Source: Ligula intestinalis (Eukaryota; Platyhelminthes; Cestoda; Diphyllobothriidea; Diphyllobothriidae). From it: a stretch of DNA of 64,000 nucleotides. The notes beneath the pieces are model-generated. The model worked only from the letters and a program-made list of their open reading frames with translations, did not search any database and was not told the DNA's origin. The stretch lies in assembly GCA_036362985.1 (NCBI GenBank), contig JAYGXS010000002.1, forward strand, positions 87,866,331 through 87,930,330. Reading direction: 5' to 3'. Both the position numbers and the translations under genes were made by a program. This document shows, in pieces, positions 21,204 to 31,900 of the stretch; positions within the stretch are counted from its first letter, which is position 1, and the number at the start of each line of letters is the position of its first letter.

Positions 21204-21204
<1 letters not shown>

Positions 21205-21249
<45 letters not shown>
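21205..21249. repeat. (TA)n microsatellite
   Basis: An uninterrupted TA dinucleotide run between H2 and the foldback element. It creates the IYIYIY open frames on both strands, which are not genes. Confidence 0.95.
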
Positions 21250-21252
<3 letters not shown>

Positions 21253-21272
21253 GATACGAGGTCCAGATAAAT

Positions 21273-21550
21273 AATCCCGATCATCGTCCCCCAAAGAAGG
21301 CGAAGAAGAAAACAGGGCGCTGTCGTGGAACACACTGTAATTTTGCTGACGTTTCGGAAATGCACTATTTTCCATCATCAGCGTGGTGAGTTATGTGTTT
21401 CTGCTTGCCGACACTTGGAAGGCCGCGCAGCCCATCTGGTGTTGTAGCGATGGAAAATGACGCATTTTCGAAGCGTCAGCACAATAACAGTGTGGTCCAC
21501 GACAGCGCCTTGTTTTATTCTTCGCTTTCTTTGGGGGAAAATGATCGGGA
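21273..21550. mobile_element. foldback element with PLE-type hammerhead cores
   Basis: The left arm (21273-21376) and right arm (21447-21550) are inverted copies of about 103 bp: CCCGATCATCGTCCCCCAAAG against CTTTGGGGGAAAATGATCGGG-type text. The inner ends carry the ribozyme signature: on the minus strand CTGATGA, GGAAA/TTTCC, GAAACGTC (21349-21378); on the plus strand CGATGGAAAATGACGC, GAAGCGTC. The spacer is about 70 bp. (TA)n lies on both sides. The outer part of the arms reappears as the palindrome at 37.6 kb. Confidence 0.75.
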
Positions 21551-21560
21551 TATATATATC

Positions 21561-21957
21561 TGCTGTCATACCCCCTTTACTGCTTTTATGACTTGGCCGG
21601 AATCGGCCTAGCAGGTGGTCACCCGGTGGGGACCTCTGATTACCACATGAACTTTGTTTAGTTCGGAAGCCTATTCGATCGGTGTTCGCAAATTTCTGCG
21701 TGAATATATACCCGATCAGCAGCGACAGCAAATTGCAGGTGGCGAGGCGCTTATGAACTGTGGTTCGATGAAGTGCTCATGACCCATCTGATAGACTCCA
21801 GTGGTGGACCAACTGCACCGTCTGCGAGTGCGTTTGTTTGTGTTGTCCGAACAGCTGGTGTTCAGCGTCATGCTTGGCTGATGAAGGCTAATAAGCCCAA
21901 AAAAGTTATGTTGCAAGTTACCCCCAAATACTGTCATACCCCCCTTACTGCTATATA
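21561..21957 (+). mobile_element. H2 hammerhead repeat, longer copy
   Basis: It begins with the H2 tail (TGCTGTCATACCCCCTTTAC, 21561-21580), then about 130 bp (CACATGAACTTTG, GAATATATACCCGATCAGCA), then the H2 body and arm, ending again in CTGTCATACCCCCCTTACTG (to 21957). The tail therefore recurs 373 bp apart, so the copy exceeds one unit. The hammerhead near 21872-21918 has CTGATGA and GGCT/AGCC intact but GAAAC has become AAAAA. Confidence 0.7.
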
Positions 21958-24474
21958 TATGCTGCATAAATTTTTTTCAGAGGGATCACCACAGTCGCTT
22001 GGCAAATAGATTCAACAGGTAACTTGCTTGAAATACTTAAATTTCAAAAGAAGTATATATGTTTCACTAGTATAAGGGGAGTTTAGAAAGCTAGAAGCAC
22101 ATAATCGAATTTTGAATTTAACGTTCTCCGTTACCTTTTTGTTTACTTATGCCAAGAGGTGTTTTGTTAAAAATGATAGCAATTTTTTAAATAATAATTT
22201 TCTTTAAGGAAATAAAATTTTACTTTAATATGATAACTATGGTCGGTTTAATTTGTTAAGTAAAAATTAAAAAAACGCATTCTTATAATCATTCAATGAT
22301 GAGTTCACATAATTAGAGTTAATTCTTAGGAAAGGTATCTGAAACTACCCAAAAACACCCGATGGCTGTTTACTTCAATGCTCTTGCTACAGTTTCTCGG
22401 ATTAGACGTCCTGCATGAGAATTAAGATATCTACAAGTTCGTAGTTTTTTATATTTTGCGATGTAAAAGGTCAGCTACAACAAACGGAAAGATTTGGGCA
22501 GACTTCATCAAAAGAAAAGTGCGTTGTCTCATCGCAGTAACAACCGAATACCTAGAAAATGGAGCTCTTGGGCCAAAAGTCTCTCTAGAGCTCTGGTTGT
22601 GAGACATCACAGTTTTCTGAATAAACATTTCCATGTATTTGTAACTATATGTAGTCAATAATAGCTAATTCTTCTAATATCAATAAGATATAATTATACA
22701 AACGGTTAAATTCATATAAAGCCATGTTTGAGGACTATTGTTACAACTACGCAAATTGAAGTATGCAAATAGAAACATCAGTAGCAATAGAAAAATTTAT
22801 AAAGTTAATTTTAACAGGTCTTAAATGTGTTCATGTTCTAGCTCTAGCCCTAACTTTGCCCAAATTTCAATCCTTATCATGATCCTTCAGAATTTAGTGA
22901 CAGGCCGACTACGTTTAGGGTGTTCGCGTTTCTACGTCTTACCATAATTTGCTTCTAGACAAAAAATGGTTTGGTGGTACGTTTGCCGTATGCTGCCATA
23001 TGTACAGCACCCCTCATTCACGTCATTATAAAAAGGTTGTATCCAATTCAAATTTGGTCCTGTGATTGCACTTTGCACGTCCATAGATTAAAAATTGCAT
23101 TTAGTCTGTTCAAAATGGCTACTAAACTTCAGATATTTTAAAGTTACCCTTCGCTGTTAAAACGTTCACAGGTTGCCTACTTACTGGACTTCACGAATAA
23201 TTGTAACCCGTTGAAGTGCCTGGGATAGGTTCCCAGCTGCCAGCAAGCTAGCATATTCGATATGGCATCAAATGAATTTGCAAATTAGTTTGAACGGAAC
23301 TGCGTGATATATGTGAGCTTATTTCCTGCAATATAGTTTATTTTTAACTACGCAGTGCTACCACATAACCGTCGAAAGACGCTGTCTTGCCCGTAAGGCA
23401 AATTTTTAGACAGTACTCGAATTGTTCAAGGTTTTTAAAGATAATATGCTTGCATGTATAAGGACGACTTTAAAGTCTTCTAAAAAACAATTATCACCTA
23501 CACTACGGATTCGGAAATTTTGACACAACCGAGAAAACTCACTTTTTGTCGCGACGGCAGTGAAGTTTTATAAGTCCTTAAGTAAAAACGTCAATCATTT
23601 TTATGGAAAACGTCAAAGGGGCTCATGTCGATGAATGAATAAAATTAGTGTTTGTTAATGAAATAAATGCGTGCCAAAGTATTGTCGAAATTTAGATCAT
23701 TACTAAACCCACGTATGTTTAAACTCTATATGGAAACTCCCGACCGTCTTTTAGTTCTTTAATTTAGCAACCCCAACACCAGTTTCGCATTGCTCTGAGG
23801 ACTTTCTCGACTGCACCAGGCCCTAATTAGATAATCCCACACATTCCTTAAGTACATATATCTATCTGAGATCTGATGGTTAAACTGAAATATAAATCCC
23901 CATGCAGAAACCTCTGAGCGTCTTTGATTCCGTAAAAATGGTAGATCCAGTACCACTTCAGTTTAAACTTTGCACATGGTCCATATGTCCTGCGAGAACT
24001 TCCAGAACCGAACAAACTTGAATATTATAATAACGCCTTACGATGAAAAGCTTTAAATGCAAATTTACTACTACGTTCCCCTTTTTTGAATGTTAAACCC
24101 CGTCCGTATGATTACATGTGCCTCGCATCAATAGACATAGACCCCCGATTATGCTACTTTATACAGCCATAATTATTGAGCTTTTCTGGGACCTAATGGC
24201 GTATGCTGCCAACAAGCGAACAATTAAAGCCCATATTCTTCCAATTGTATCGTAATTCGGTTGAAACGAATAGTCTAGTAAGATAAGCGTGGTAAGTAGA
24301 CCAAAAATAGGATAACCTCCGATGTCTGTAACCGCATGCAGACGTCTACCCAATGAAAATTTCTAGTAATGACGTCAAAATGAAATGGAATGAATGGTTA
24401 TATTTGAGTCCTGCTTTTCTAAGTTATCACAACAAAGAATAACCCTCCAATTGTGACCATATTATAGACGAGGA
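21958..24474. other. unassigned AT-rich DNA
   Basis: I see no repeat, domain or convincing exon. Open frames are under 70 codons. A TAGCCCTAACTTTGCCC telomere-like scrap lies at 22842. Confidence 0.45.
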
Positions 24475-24512
24475 AGAAGGTATATCGAGCACCAAATCAA
24501 TTGATTTATTGT

Positions 24513-24553
24513 TCTGAGCTTTCGAACTCGTTCAGGAGTCCATCTTCAAATAT
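24513..24553 (-). ncRNA. hammerhead-like ribozyme, PLE-5 left arm
   Basis: Minus strand: TTGAAGA (C3 lost to T), extra T, helix II GGACT/AGTTC-type, GAAAGCTC, AGAAC. Likely inactive because C3 is changed. Confidence 0.5.
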
Positions 24554-24712
24554 AAGAAAGCAACCAAAAAAGAAGTTAATCATAGTGATTATAGGCCAAT
24601 CAACTGTCAGTAAACATCGGGTAGTCAGGGGGTTAGAAAAAGCAAACATAAAGAGGGTGGGGGGAGGTGTGGGCAACTAGTTGTCACTGGAGTCGGTGGA
24701 GGGAGGCATTAA

Positions 24713-24784
24713 AGTGGTGTACGCTAATCAGCTGTCAGTGGTGTACGCTAACCAGCTGTCAGTGGTGCACGCTAACCAGCTGTT
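24713..24784 (+). repeat. 24-bp minisatellite inside the PLE-5 3' region
   Basis: Three units of AGTGGTGTACGCTAATCAGC plus TGTC, with C/T and C/A variants. The inverted arm at about 26104-26143 has about two. Confidence 0.85.
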
Positions 24785-24837
24785 AGTGCAGCCGGTGGCC
24801 ATGAAGAGCAATTAGCGTGCCAACTTGTCACCCCGTA

Positions 24838-25941
24838 GGTTGTCCTGGTAACTCCGCCTCCTCTTCCGGCCGGTTCGTCATGGGATCCTCTTCGCTTGCC
24901 GTCCTTATGTGTGGTTTGGCTTCGTTCCGTCTCCTTCCCAAATAATGGTGCAAGACTTTGTAGGCCGCTGGCAGCTCTTGATGCCTGTTGATCGAGTTGG
25001 CATCCGAGTACCATGCCTCGAGAGTCGGTCTTTCGGCCTCTGAGTTTCCTCGGCCTACGATGGTCGCTCCTGTGAGATCAAAGTTATGGTCAATCGCTGC
25101 AATGTGTGCTGCCAGTTGCGAGTTTGGGTCCAGTCTCTAGGCCGCTCGTTTGTGCTCTTGTAGGCAGGTTTGCAATTTGCGGCCTGTTTCGCCAAAATAA
25201 TTGCCGTCTTCCTCGTTGAAAAGTATCTTGTAGACGACCGCAGAGGTTTCAGTTGGGGGCAGTCGGTCTTTAGGTTGCATCACTTGGCGGCGTATTTTCG
25301 CTTGAGGTCGATGGGCTATGCCTACGCCAGCAGGTTGTAACAGTCGTGAGACTGCTCCGGAGACGCCTTTTATTTAGGGAGTGGCCCTCCAGACATCAGG
25401 TTGCCTTTTTACTGGCCGTCGTCTGTTCACTCGGCGTTTGTTTTGTTTGATAAAGGAATTTGGGGATCCATTTGCTCGGAAGAGTTCCTGAAGATATTGT
25501 TGTTCAGCTCTTCCGGCGGCTGGTGTGCTGCTCTGTGTTTGAACTCTTTGGAACAGAGCACAAACGTAGCTACGTTTGTGGCACATAGGTGATGGCTGTT
25601 GAAATAAAGTACTTGATTCGTGTTAGTGGCCTTCTAAATACTGTAGTTTCCAGTAGTCCAGCCGAGCACCGGCGCACCAGAACATCAAGGAAGGGTAGTT
25701 AGTAATTTCTTTCCACCTCCATCATTAATTGGATATTTGGATCAACCGAGTTCAGTAACCCTTTGAGGTGCTCAACATCAGATGTATTGACAATGACGAA
25801 GGTGTCATCGACATAACGTGCCCGAAAATTCGGTTGATACTTGGTGAAGCCTATGTGTTCTATCCGTTGGAGAACCACTTCAGCAATCCGGCCTGACAGG
25901 GGGGAGCCGCCCATGGGAGTGCCTTTAATCTGCTCGTGCAT
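24838..25941 (-). pseudogene. PLE-5 reverse transcriptase palm/thumb and GIY-YIG endonuclease
   Basis: From 25941 downward: IKGTPMGGSPLSGRIAEVVL (RT motif B'), FRARYVDDTFVIV (catalytic motif C), a thumb with LPFLDVLVRR just after an in-frame TAA, a frameshift, then SYVCALFQRVQ and YLQELFRANGSPNSFIKQNK. After a further stop the linker (GVSGAVSRLLQPAGVGIAHR) leads to the endonuclease from 25280: VVYKI ... GNYFGETGRKL ... CLQEHKRA, TLEAWYSD (catalytic Glu) and NSINRHQELP, ending at a TGA (24838-24840). One TAG (25137-25139) interrupts the endonuclease just after the EHKRA motif. All damage is by point changes, so this is a fairly young relic. Confidence 0.9.
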
Positions 25942-26304
25942 TTGGGAAGGAGACGGAGCGAAGCCAAACCACACATAAGGATGGCAAGCGAGAGGATCCC
26001 ACAACGTACCGGCCGTAAGAGCAGGCAGAGTTACCAGGATCACCTACGGGGTGAAAAGGCGGCACGCTTATTGCTGCTCATGACCACCGGCTTCACTGGC
26101 AGCTGGTTAGCGTATACCACTGACAGCTGATTAGCGTACACCAATTTAATGCCCCCCTCCCACGACTCCAGTGACAACTAGTTGCCCACACCTCCCCCCC
26201 ATCATCTTTTCGTTTGCTTTTTCTAACCCCCTGACTACCCGATGTTTTCTGACAGTTGATTGGCCTATGGTCACGATAATTAACTTCTTTTTTGGTTGCT
26301 TTCT

Positions 26305-26346
26305 CATATCTGAAGATGGACTCCTGAACAAGTTCGAAAGCTCAGA
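26305..26346 (+). ncRNA. hammerhead-like ribozyme, PLE-5 right arm
   Basis: CTGAAGA (26310-26316), extra T, helix II GGACT/AGTTC (five pairs, one G-U), GAAAGCTC (26336-26343), AGA. Core positions are intact apart from the extra base. Confidence 0.65.
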
Positions 26347-26399
26347 ATAATAAATCAATTGATCTGGTGCTCGATATGCCTTCTTGGTCGTCCATACAA

Positions 26400-27805
26400 T
26401 TACCTGGATCGTGAACCTTCTTATTTATTCGAGAACCGCATTATACGCTACTTAAAGCTGCGAAAAGTCCTCACTTTTGGAGCAAATAGTCGTTGATATC
26501 TATAATTTCAAAGTAAGAAAATAACGAAAAGTGACACGTGAATGTGGTTTACAAAAACGATGAATGCGACTTCCTTATACGTGTTTGTCTGGCCAGTTAA
26601 CACTAATATTTGGGATAAATACTGATGGTCCTGAAAGAAGAACACACGGAGACGAATATAAACGTGGAAGGATTTGCATAATGCAACGATTTGCATCAAG
26701 TACTTCAGGTGTAATGGTGCATGAAAATACGAGCCAGGAAATAATGCTGTCAGGGGAGGGACACATACCAGACAGGCCAGTATTAGCTTAATCGTTTCCC
26801 CAACAAGATGAGCAACGCATTCTTAGGGAAACCGTGCTTTTGCTGCGCATATTGGGATGAATGGTCAAACGCTGTACCGTAACTTGGTAGACTTCGTAGA
26901 TTTGAAGGCTGCATAAACTGCAGAATTTCATGGATCCAAACATTTCGAATGTTAACGTCAAGTGCTTCCTCTCGCTACGTTACTCACTTTATATAGTAAA
27001 AGGAAGCAGCTGGTATGCACTCTCAATTTTTTGGATCCAAGAAATTCTGCTGGTCATGCAATTTTCGACGTACCACCAAGGAAAAGATACTTTCAACTTC
27101 GTAGATTTATAAACTTCAAGCTTGAATTCTAGGCGTTTTGAAAGTTTGTCTAGAAAAGCAGGCAATAGTAGCTTGTGAAGGCCCACTAATTAATCCCTAC
27201 TCCCTGTAGTTTTCCTACAAAACGGTAATTTTAAGTTTTTTTGGGTGAGGAATTAGAACACGCAGAAGAATCTTCCTTAATAGATGCCAAATTTATTTTT
27301 ATTTTACTGTATTTAGAAGTGTTTTTGAGTTATATCTGTAGCTTTTCCTTTATGTGTATAATCGTTTAACTTATTGCGGAAAAACCCGATTATCAATTTG
27401 CAGGTTTCTTGAATTTCCCAAAAAATTGAAATGGTGGTTAGGAAGCTGTCTACTTCAACAGACCTGAGGTACAACTTAACGTTCTGGAGTTAGATTAGTT
27501 AAGTCTGCGGCCCAAAGCGCCACGCACGCATTCAATTTACATGCGTTACAACCTGCTCCCGGCGGCTACGGGAAGCAAATTCGACTTCATTTATTTTTTA
27601 CTTTCCGTTTCTAAAAATTTCCTTCTTTGCCTATCCTGTTTCCTCACGAACCAAAACTCTATAACCACCACTTTTGCAGGAAAAAATCTGGGGTTAGGGG
27701 TATATGAATGGGCCTACATAAGCTACTTTTGCCGAAAAGTATTTCCTATACACGTACAATATTGCTAAAAACAGGTCAGGAACAAGCTTACTCGTTTTAT
27801 TGATC
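26400..27805. other. unassigned DNA
   Basis: I see no recognisable element or domain. Confidence 0.4.
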
Positions 27806-27810
27806 AAATA

Positions 27811-27965
27811 TAGGGTGGATAAATTGCCGGCAAAGGCAAGGGAAACTCTACAAGTCCTTTCTGGCTCGTGAGCCAGTCATACTCAATCGCAAGTGGTGCA
27901 AAGCTTGAACACACGACCTTTTGATCAGCAATCCAACCCTCTAACCATTGAGCCAGGAGTTCGCT
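27811..27965 (-). mobile_element. SM-alpha-like tRNA-derived repeat, copy 3 (hammerhead broken)
   Basis: Minus strand: A box CTGGCTCAATGGTTAGAG and B box GTGTTCAAGCTTTG (27965-27895), then ATGACTGGCTCACGAGCC and AGAAAGGAC (27885-27850): helix II GGCT/AGCC and AGAAA are kept but CTGANGA is gone. The tail TTGCCTTTGCCGGCAATTTA parallels TTGTCTTTGTCGGTAATAT of copy 1. No second A or B segment is seen, so this copy is less than one unit. Confidence 0.6.
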
Positions 27966-28275
27966 GTCTTGCCAGTTTAGATAGGGAAAGTCGATACTTG
28001 TCTCCCCCTGTAATTGTAGAAATTTTATCTGCTGACTATTTAGGTGCTGCGCAGCTGCTGAATGGAATCGAGAGCGGGGTGAGTGATTTCCGTTAGCGAT
28101 CGCTGACTTTGAACGAGCACTACAAGATGTTCCGGTAATAGGGGAAATTAACACCATAAGTGCGATACCTGAGGATTTTTCCGGGGCTCAGCCGGTATGG
28201 CCATGTCGCATCATAGCCAAGGAACGTGCAAACAGCATACCGCGATGGTCGCCCTTTCCATAAGTGTACCTACAA

Positions 28276-28570
28276 ACGGCCGGAAGAGGAGGCGAGGTCA
28301 CCAAGACCCTCTAACGGGTGGCAAAGTGGCACACTAATGGCTGTTCATAACCCTCAGCTCCACTGACAGATAATTAGCGTACACCGCCATCCTTTTTCGA
28401 TTTCTGCTTCTAACCCCTTGAAAACTTAATGATTTCTGACAGTTTATTGGCCTATGCCCACTATAATTACCCCATTTTGCTGCTTTCTCATCTCTGAAGA
28501 TGGACACCTGTAAGTGTTCGAAAACTTAGAAAAATAAATTAACTGAACTGGTGCTCGACACTCCTGCGTC
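28276..28570 (+). mobile_element. PLE-6: lone PLE 3' end
   Basis: This is homologous to the PLE-5 arms: ACGGCCGGAAGAGGAGGCGA, CACTGACAGATAATTAGCGT, TTGGCCTATGCCCAC, then the ribozyme and AATAAATTAACTGAACTGGT. No coding part is attached, so it is either an extreme 5' truncation or a recombination remnant. Confidence 0.75.
28490..28530 (+). ncRNA. hammerhead-like ribozyme, PLE-6
   Basis: CTGAAGA (28494-28500), extra T, helix II GGACAC/GTGTTC (six pairs), GAAA, but the following ACTT replaces GCTC, so the cleavage site is lost. Confidence 0.55.
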
Positions 28571-28962
28571 CTCGTCTATTTATGCTTTTGTGTCTTTTGA
28601 CACTCTTCGGTTGGGTCTTTGTAGCTTGAAGACGCTGTTTATTGGGGAGGATTATAACTGAAATATCGTAAACACACGTGCACTTTTGGAAGCATTTTGG
28701 GAGCATCATATACATAAGTTCTTAGACATAAAGGGTGAAAAGGTAAACAATTCGCCTCGGCTACTTGCGAGGCTGTCAGTACGCTGACGGGGAGGAAACA
28801 GCTGGCCATGCATGAACGATTGAAGCGCAGTCTGACTGAGAAACCAGTAGCCTCTTGATCTATTGAAGCGCGAATAAAAGATGTAGTCATGTGAAATCAC
28901 CTTTCGCGTCTGCATATGTTGATTTTAGGTAAGAACATTTAGGGTGTGTGAGTGTCTGGGTG

Positions 28963-28985
28963 CACACACACACAGACACACACAA
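28963..28985 (+). repeat. (CA)n microsatellite
   Basis: An interrupted CA dinucleotide run. Confidence 0.85.
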
Positions 28986-28989
28986 CTTG

Positions 28990-31900
28990 CATTCACAGGC
29001 CCCAGACGTCACAGCCAAATTTCAGATATTTAACCAGAACAGAATGCAACAACTGGGGCGATGGAATTTCAGAAAATGTCTGATGCGAAACCATCTGGAG
29101 CTTATGTACGTAGGGGTACTACCCTGCGTGCCTGGAGTACGGCTATCGGAAAAATGTGACTACTGGCACTACAAGCTATTTGAAAAAAAACCTACTGGCT
29201 CTATTACATATGACTTGCGTCACTCCAGTGCCGATAATGTCCATATTCACGAAGACCTGAGACTCCACCTACGTTAGTGTGTAAGGGCCACAAAAAAACA
29301 CCCCATATGCATGTCATTGATTGGGCCAAAGCAAAATTGGGCAGGTAGTTCAAAGGGCACGAAACCTGCACTTCCGCTTTCACGCCTTCTCAAGACAGAC
29401 ATTTTGTCTAATCTGTTCAAAAGGGAGGGACTTAAGCGGGAAGGGGGTAATGACATGCAAATATATGTATGTATGTGTGTAGGTGCAATGTCTGTAGGAT
29501 CATATGCCTGCGAAAGAACCCTCGACCCCAATGCCAAACATGATGACTCAAAATGTTCTCCAAGTGCACAGCACTGGCTTGGGGACCCGAGCTCAGGCAA
29601 GGTCGCCACCTCACATATGAAGAGTTGACAAGGAAAAGCGCCTTTAAGATTGAGCAAAACGAGAAAAAAAACGCACAGCACTTAGCTCCGCCACCCTATA
29701 AATCCTAAGGAGTATTCAGGCAAAAACCTGGTTTTGGGAGATATCAAGGCCGAAGATCGACGGATCCACCCTGAACACCCTTAATGGTTACTGCGAAACT
29801 GCATAATTCTGTCAGTGTGGAGGAACTAGACGAATAATTATTGCTCACTTTCAAACCCTATTTTGACCCGGTGAAGATAAGACATCAGTTGCCTTCTTTT
29901 ATATCGGTTAAAGATTGCTAGTAGGATTAAAATAAAAGGAAAGACAGATGGAAAGGCGCTTATGATGCTAAGGCCAAAACTCACTTATAGACTTTGGCAT
30001 CGCCGAAGCAGGTTACTCCAAATCTTCGTGATTTTATACGCTTGGGTTCTCAGCAGTACACTTACTGTTATTTAAAAATGATCATTTTAGAGGTTTTATT
30101 GATAGGGAGAGTTAAAGTCTACTTAAAAATGAGTGTCAGAATAACATGTTGCTAAGAGCACAAACAGAAAGCTAAGACGAATGTAAAATAAACACTTGAA
30201 CGACCAAGTGATCTTTGTTAAAAAGAAATATTGCCATTGAAAACACCACTTTTATCACTGGGACGTTCGCATGATGCTTGACGCAATAAACGTAGGGCCG
30301 GTCATAAAACAGTACTCGAAGGCAACTACCAATTTGAACAGATCAAGTTAGCATATAGGATTTGTGCGATAGTTTTAAATGTCACAGATTATTTTGAGGA
30401 AAATTAGTGCATTTATTGATTAAAGCAGTAGTACATAGCTTAAAGAATCAAAGTAGGCTAAAAGATTGTTTGCATTTTTTTCACAATATTGCATCATAAG
30501 CCAGCCATCACCAGAGTAGAAAAGAATTGAGGTCAAATTTTCCCTTGAGTTCAATACGGTAACATTGCACTTCCAAGCTCAGTGCCAGAAATATCTTCTG
30601 TACTTATATGGTCCTGCGAAACCTCTTTTACCGATGACTTGGTCCTTGCCTTATCACAAAATAATAGTTGAAAGAAAATGTAGTTTTTCGATTTAAGGAA
30701 AGATGCGAGTTAACAGTTGGAAGAATTATAAACTCTGCACGGATTTAACTTGAGCAAATATCAAATTCTACTGTTGAAAGCGATAACTGTAATTGACTTT
30801 TAACCAAACAGTGCTTCCTACTTCGCTGAGAAGGACGTCTTGAAACTAATTCGGATGGCCAACAATTGCATCCCCTAACATTTAATGTAAAACAAAGGCT
30901 TCTCTGTTTAAAGCGGTTGGCGATCGTGCACGGGTACGCGTTGGCTCTAACGTGATGGCAAACACGTTATGTGGCAGTGGGGTGCTTACAGGGCAAATAA
31001 CTCCTGAATGACAATATTTGACTTCATGAAACAAGTTCGGCTTCCATACCAAAATTTTATTCCCATTTACAAGAGTAAGCCTTTATGATATTGCCCTAAA
31101 CTACTCTGTTAATATCGAGCAAAATTTAGGACTATAACTATAAATCAGCAGATAGATCTTCTCGAAAACATGACTTTATTTAGCAAAACCGAGAATCACA
31201 ATGTAACGAAAGTCAGGATCAAATATAAGGTCAGCCTGTCACGTTATTTTGAAACGGTTCTTAGTCATATTTCGAGGCCGGTATCTCATCAAAATGCAGC
31301 AACCCCGAAATTTAAAAGACAGCTTTTAGCTGCGTCTATCATGCAGCTTGTTCGCTTACACAGAAGTTATCTAGCGTTCTCAAAAGTGACTAACCGTCAC
31401 ATGCCGTACGATTCCAGACCCGAAGTAATAGTATTAGGACGGAATGTTTAATACATGACTACTGCATGACATATTGTGCTGTTTGTATATTTATCCCTTT
31501 GTCATGAGTGATGTGATTCAGAAACTGATAAGTTTTCAAAATACGGTACGTTTAGCAGAGATGTTGCCTATTATCTAGGAAATATTAATTCGAAATGTTT
31601 AATTTTACAAAGAAGCATATTAAAAATCCACTCAACTAAGCAAACATGAATTTAAAACGTAGAAAAGAAGCAGTGAAATTTAAGCTGACCTTTTTGAAGG
31701 TACATAAATGCTTGGTTTATAAAATGCGGTATCAAGTGTACGGTATTAAGGATGAAACTCACAAACTGGGGCAAATGCCGTGGTTGTTGTGACAGTTGGT
31801 GGACCGCCAGATGACTCGGACCTGAAAAAGAAAGACGTGGTTCTCAAGAAAAAAATGTTGCTATTTGAAAATTTTTTAACAGATGCTACCGTTCAACCCG

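Larger units (their letters stand above)
20900..21204. mobile_element. H2 hammerhead repeat with ~73-bp terminal inverted repeats
   Basis: The left arm (20900-20972) is the reverse complement of the right arm (21131-21204): GCAGTAAGGGGGTATGACAG against CTGTCATACCCCACTTACTGC-type text, with few mismatches. Each arm holds a hammerhead facing outward. The 158-bp centre (CAGGTGGTGAGG ... GTTTGTTTGTGTTGTCCG) is shared with copies at 13.0, 21.7 and 37.3 kb. (TA)n flanks both ends, suggesting insertion into a TA microsatellite. It is non-coding. Confidence 0.75.
24475..26390 (-). mobile_element. PLE-5: RT-endonuclease relic bounded by ~430-bp inverted repeats
   Basis: Minus-strand coding (25941-24838) is followed by a 3' region and hammerhead (24513-24553). 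A second, inverted copy of the endonuclease tail plus 3' region plus hammerhead occupies 25942-26385 on the plus strand. The switch is abrupt: RT codons for MHEQIKG are joined directly at 25941/25942 to TTGGGAAGGAGACGG, which is the inverted endonuclease tail also found (reversed) near 24930-24945. The RT fingers and motif A are missing. The arms differ in number of a 24-bp repeat (three left, two right). Confidence 0.88.

Noticed and set aside
21187..21378. Open frames encoding IYIYIY-type peptides on both strands
   Set aside because: They are translations of the (TA)n microsatellite and foldback arms.
24713..24784. CRISPR-like short repeats
   Set aside because: The 24-bp units are contiguous with no spacers, lie inside a retroelement 3' region, and the genome is eukaryotic.
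28948..29681. Overlapping open frames of 109 codons (+) and 135 codons (-)
   Set aside because: They are opposite-strand shadows of each other with no motif, no splice support and a CA repeat inside.
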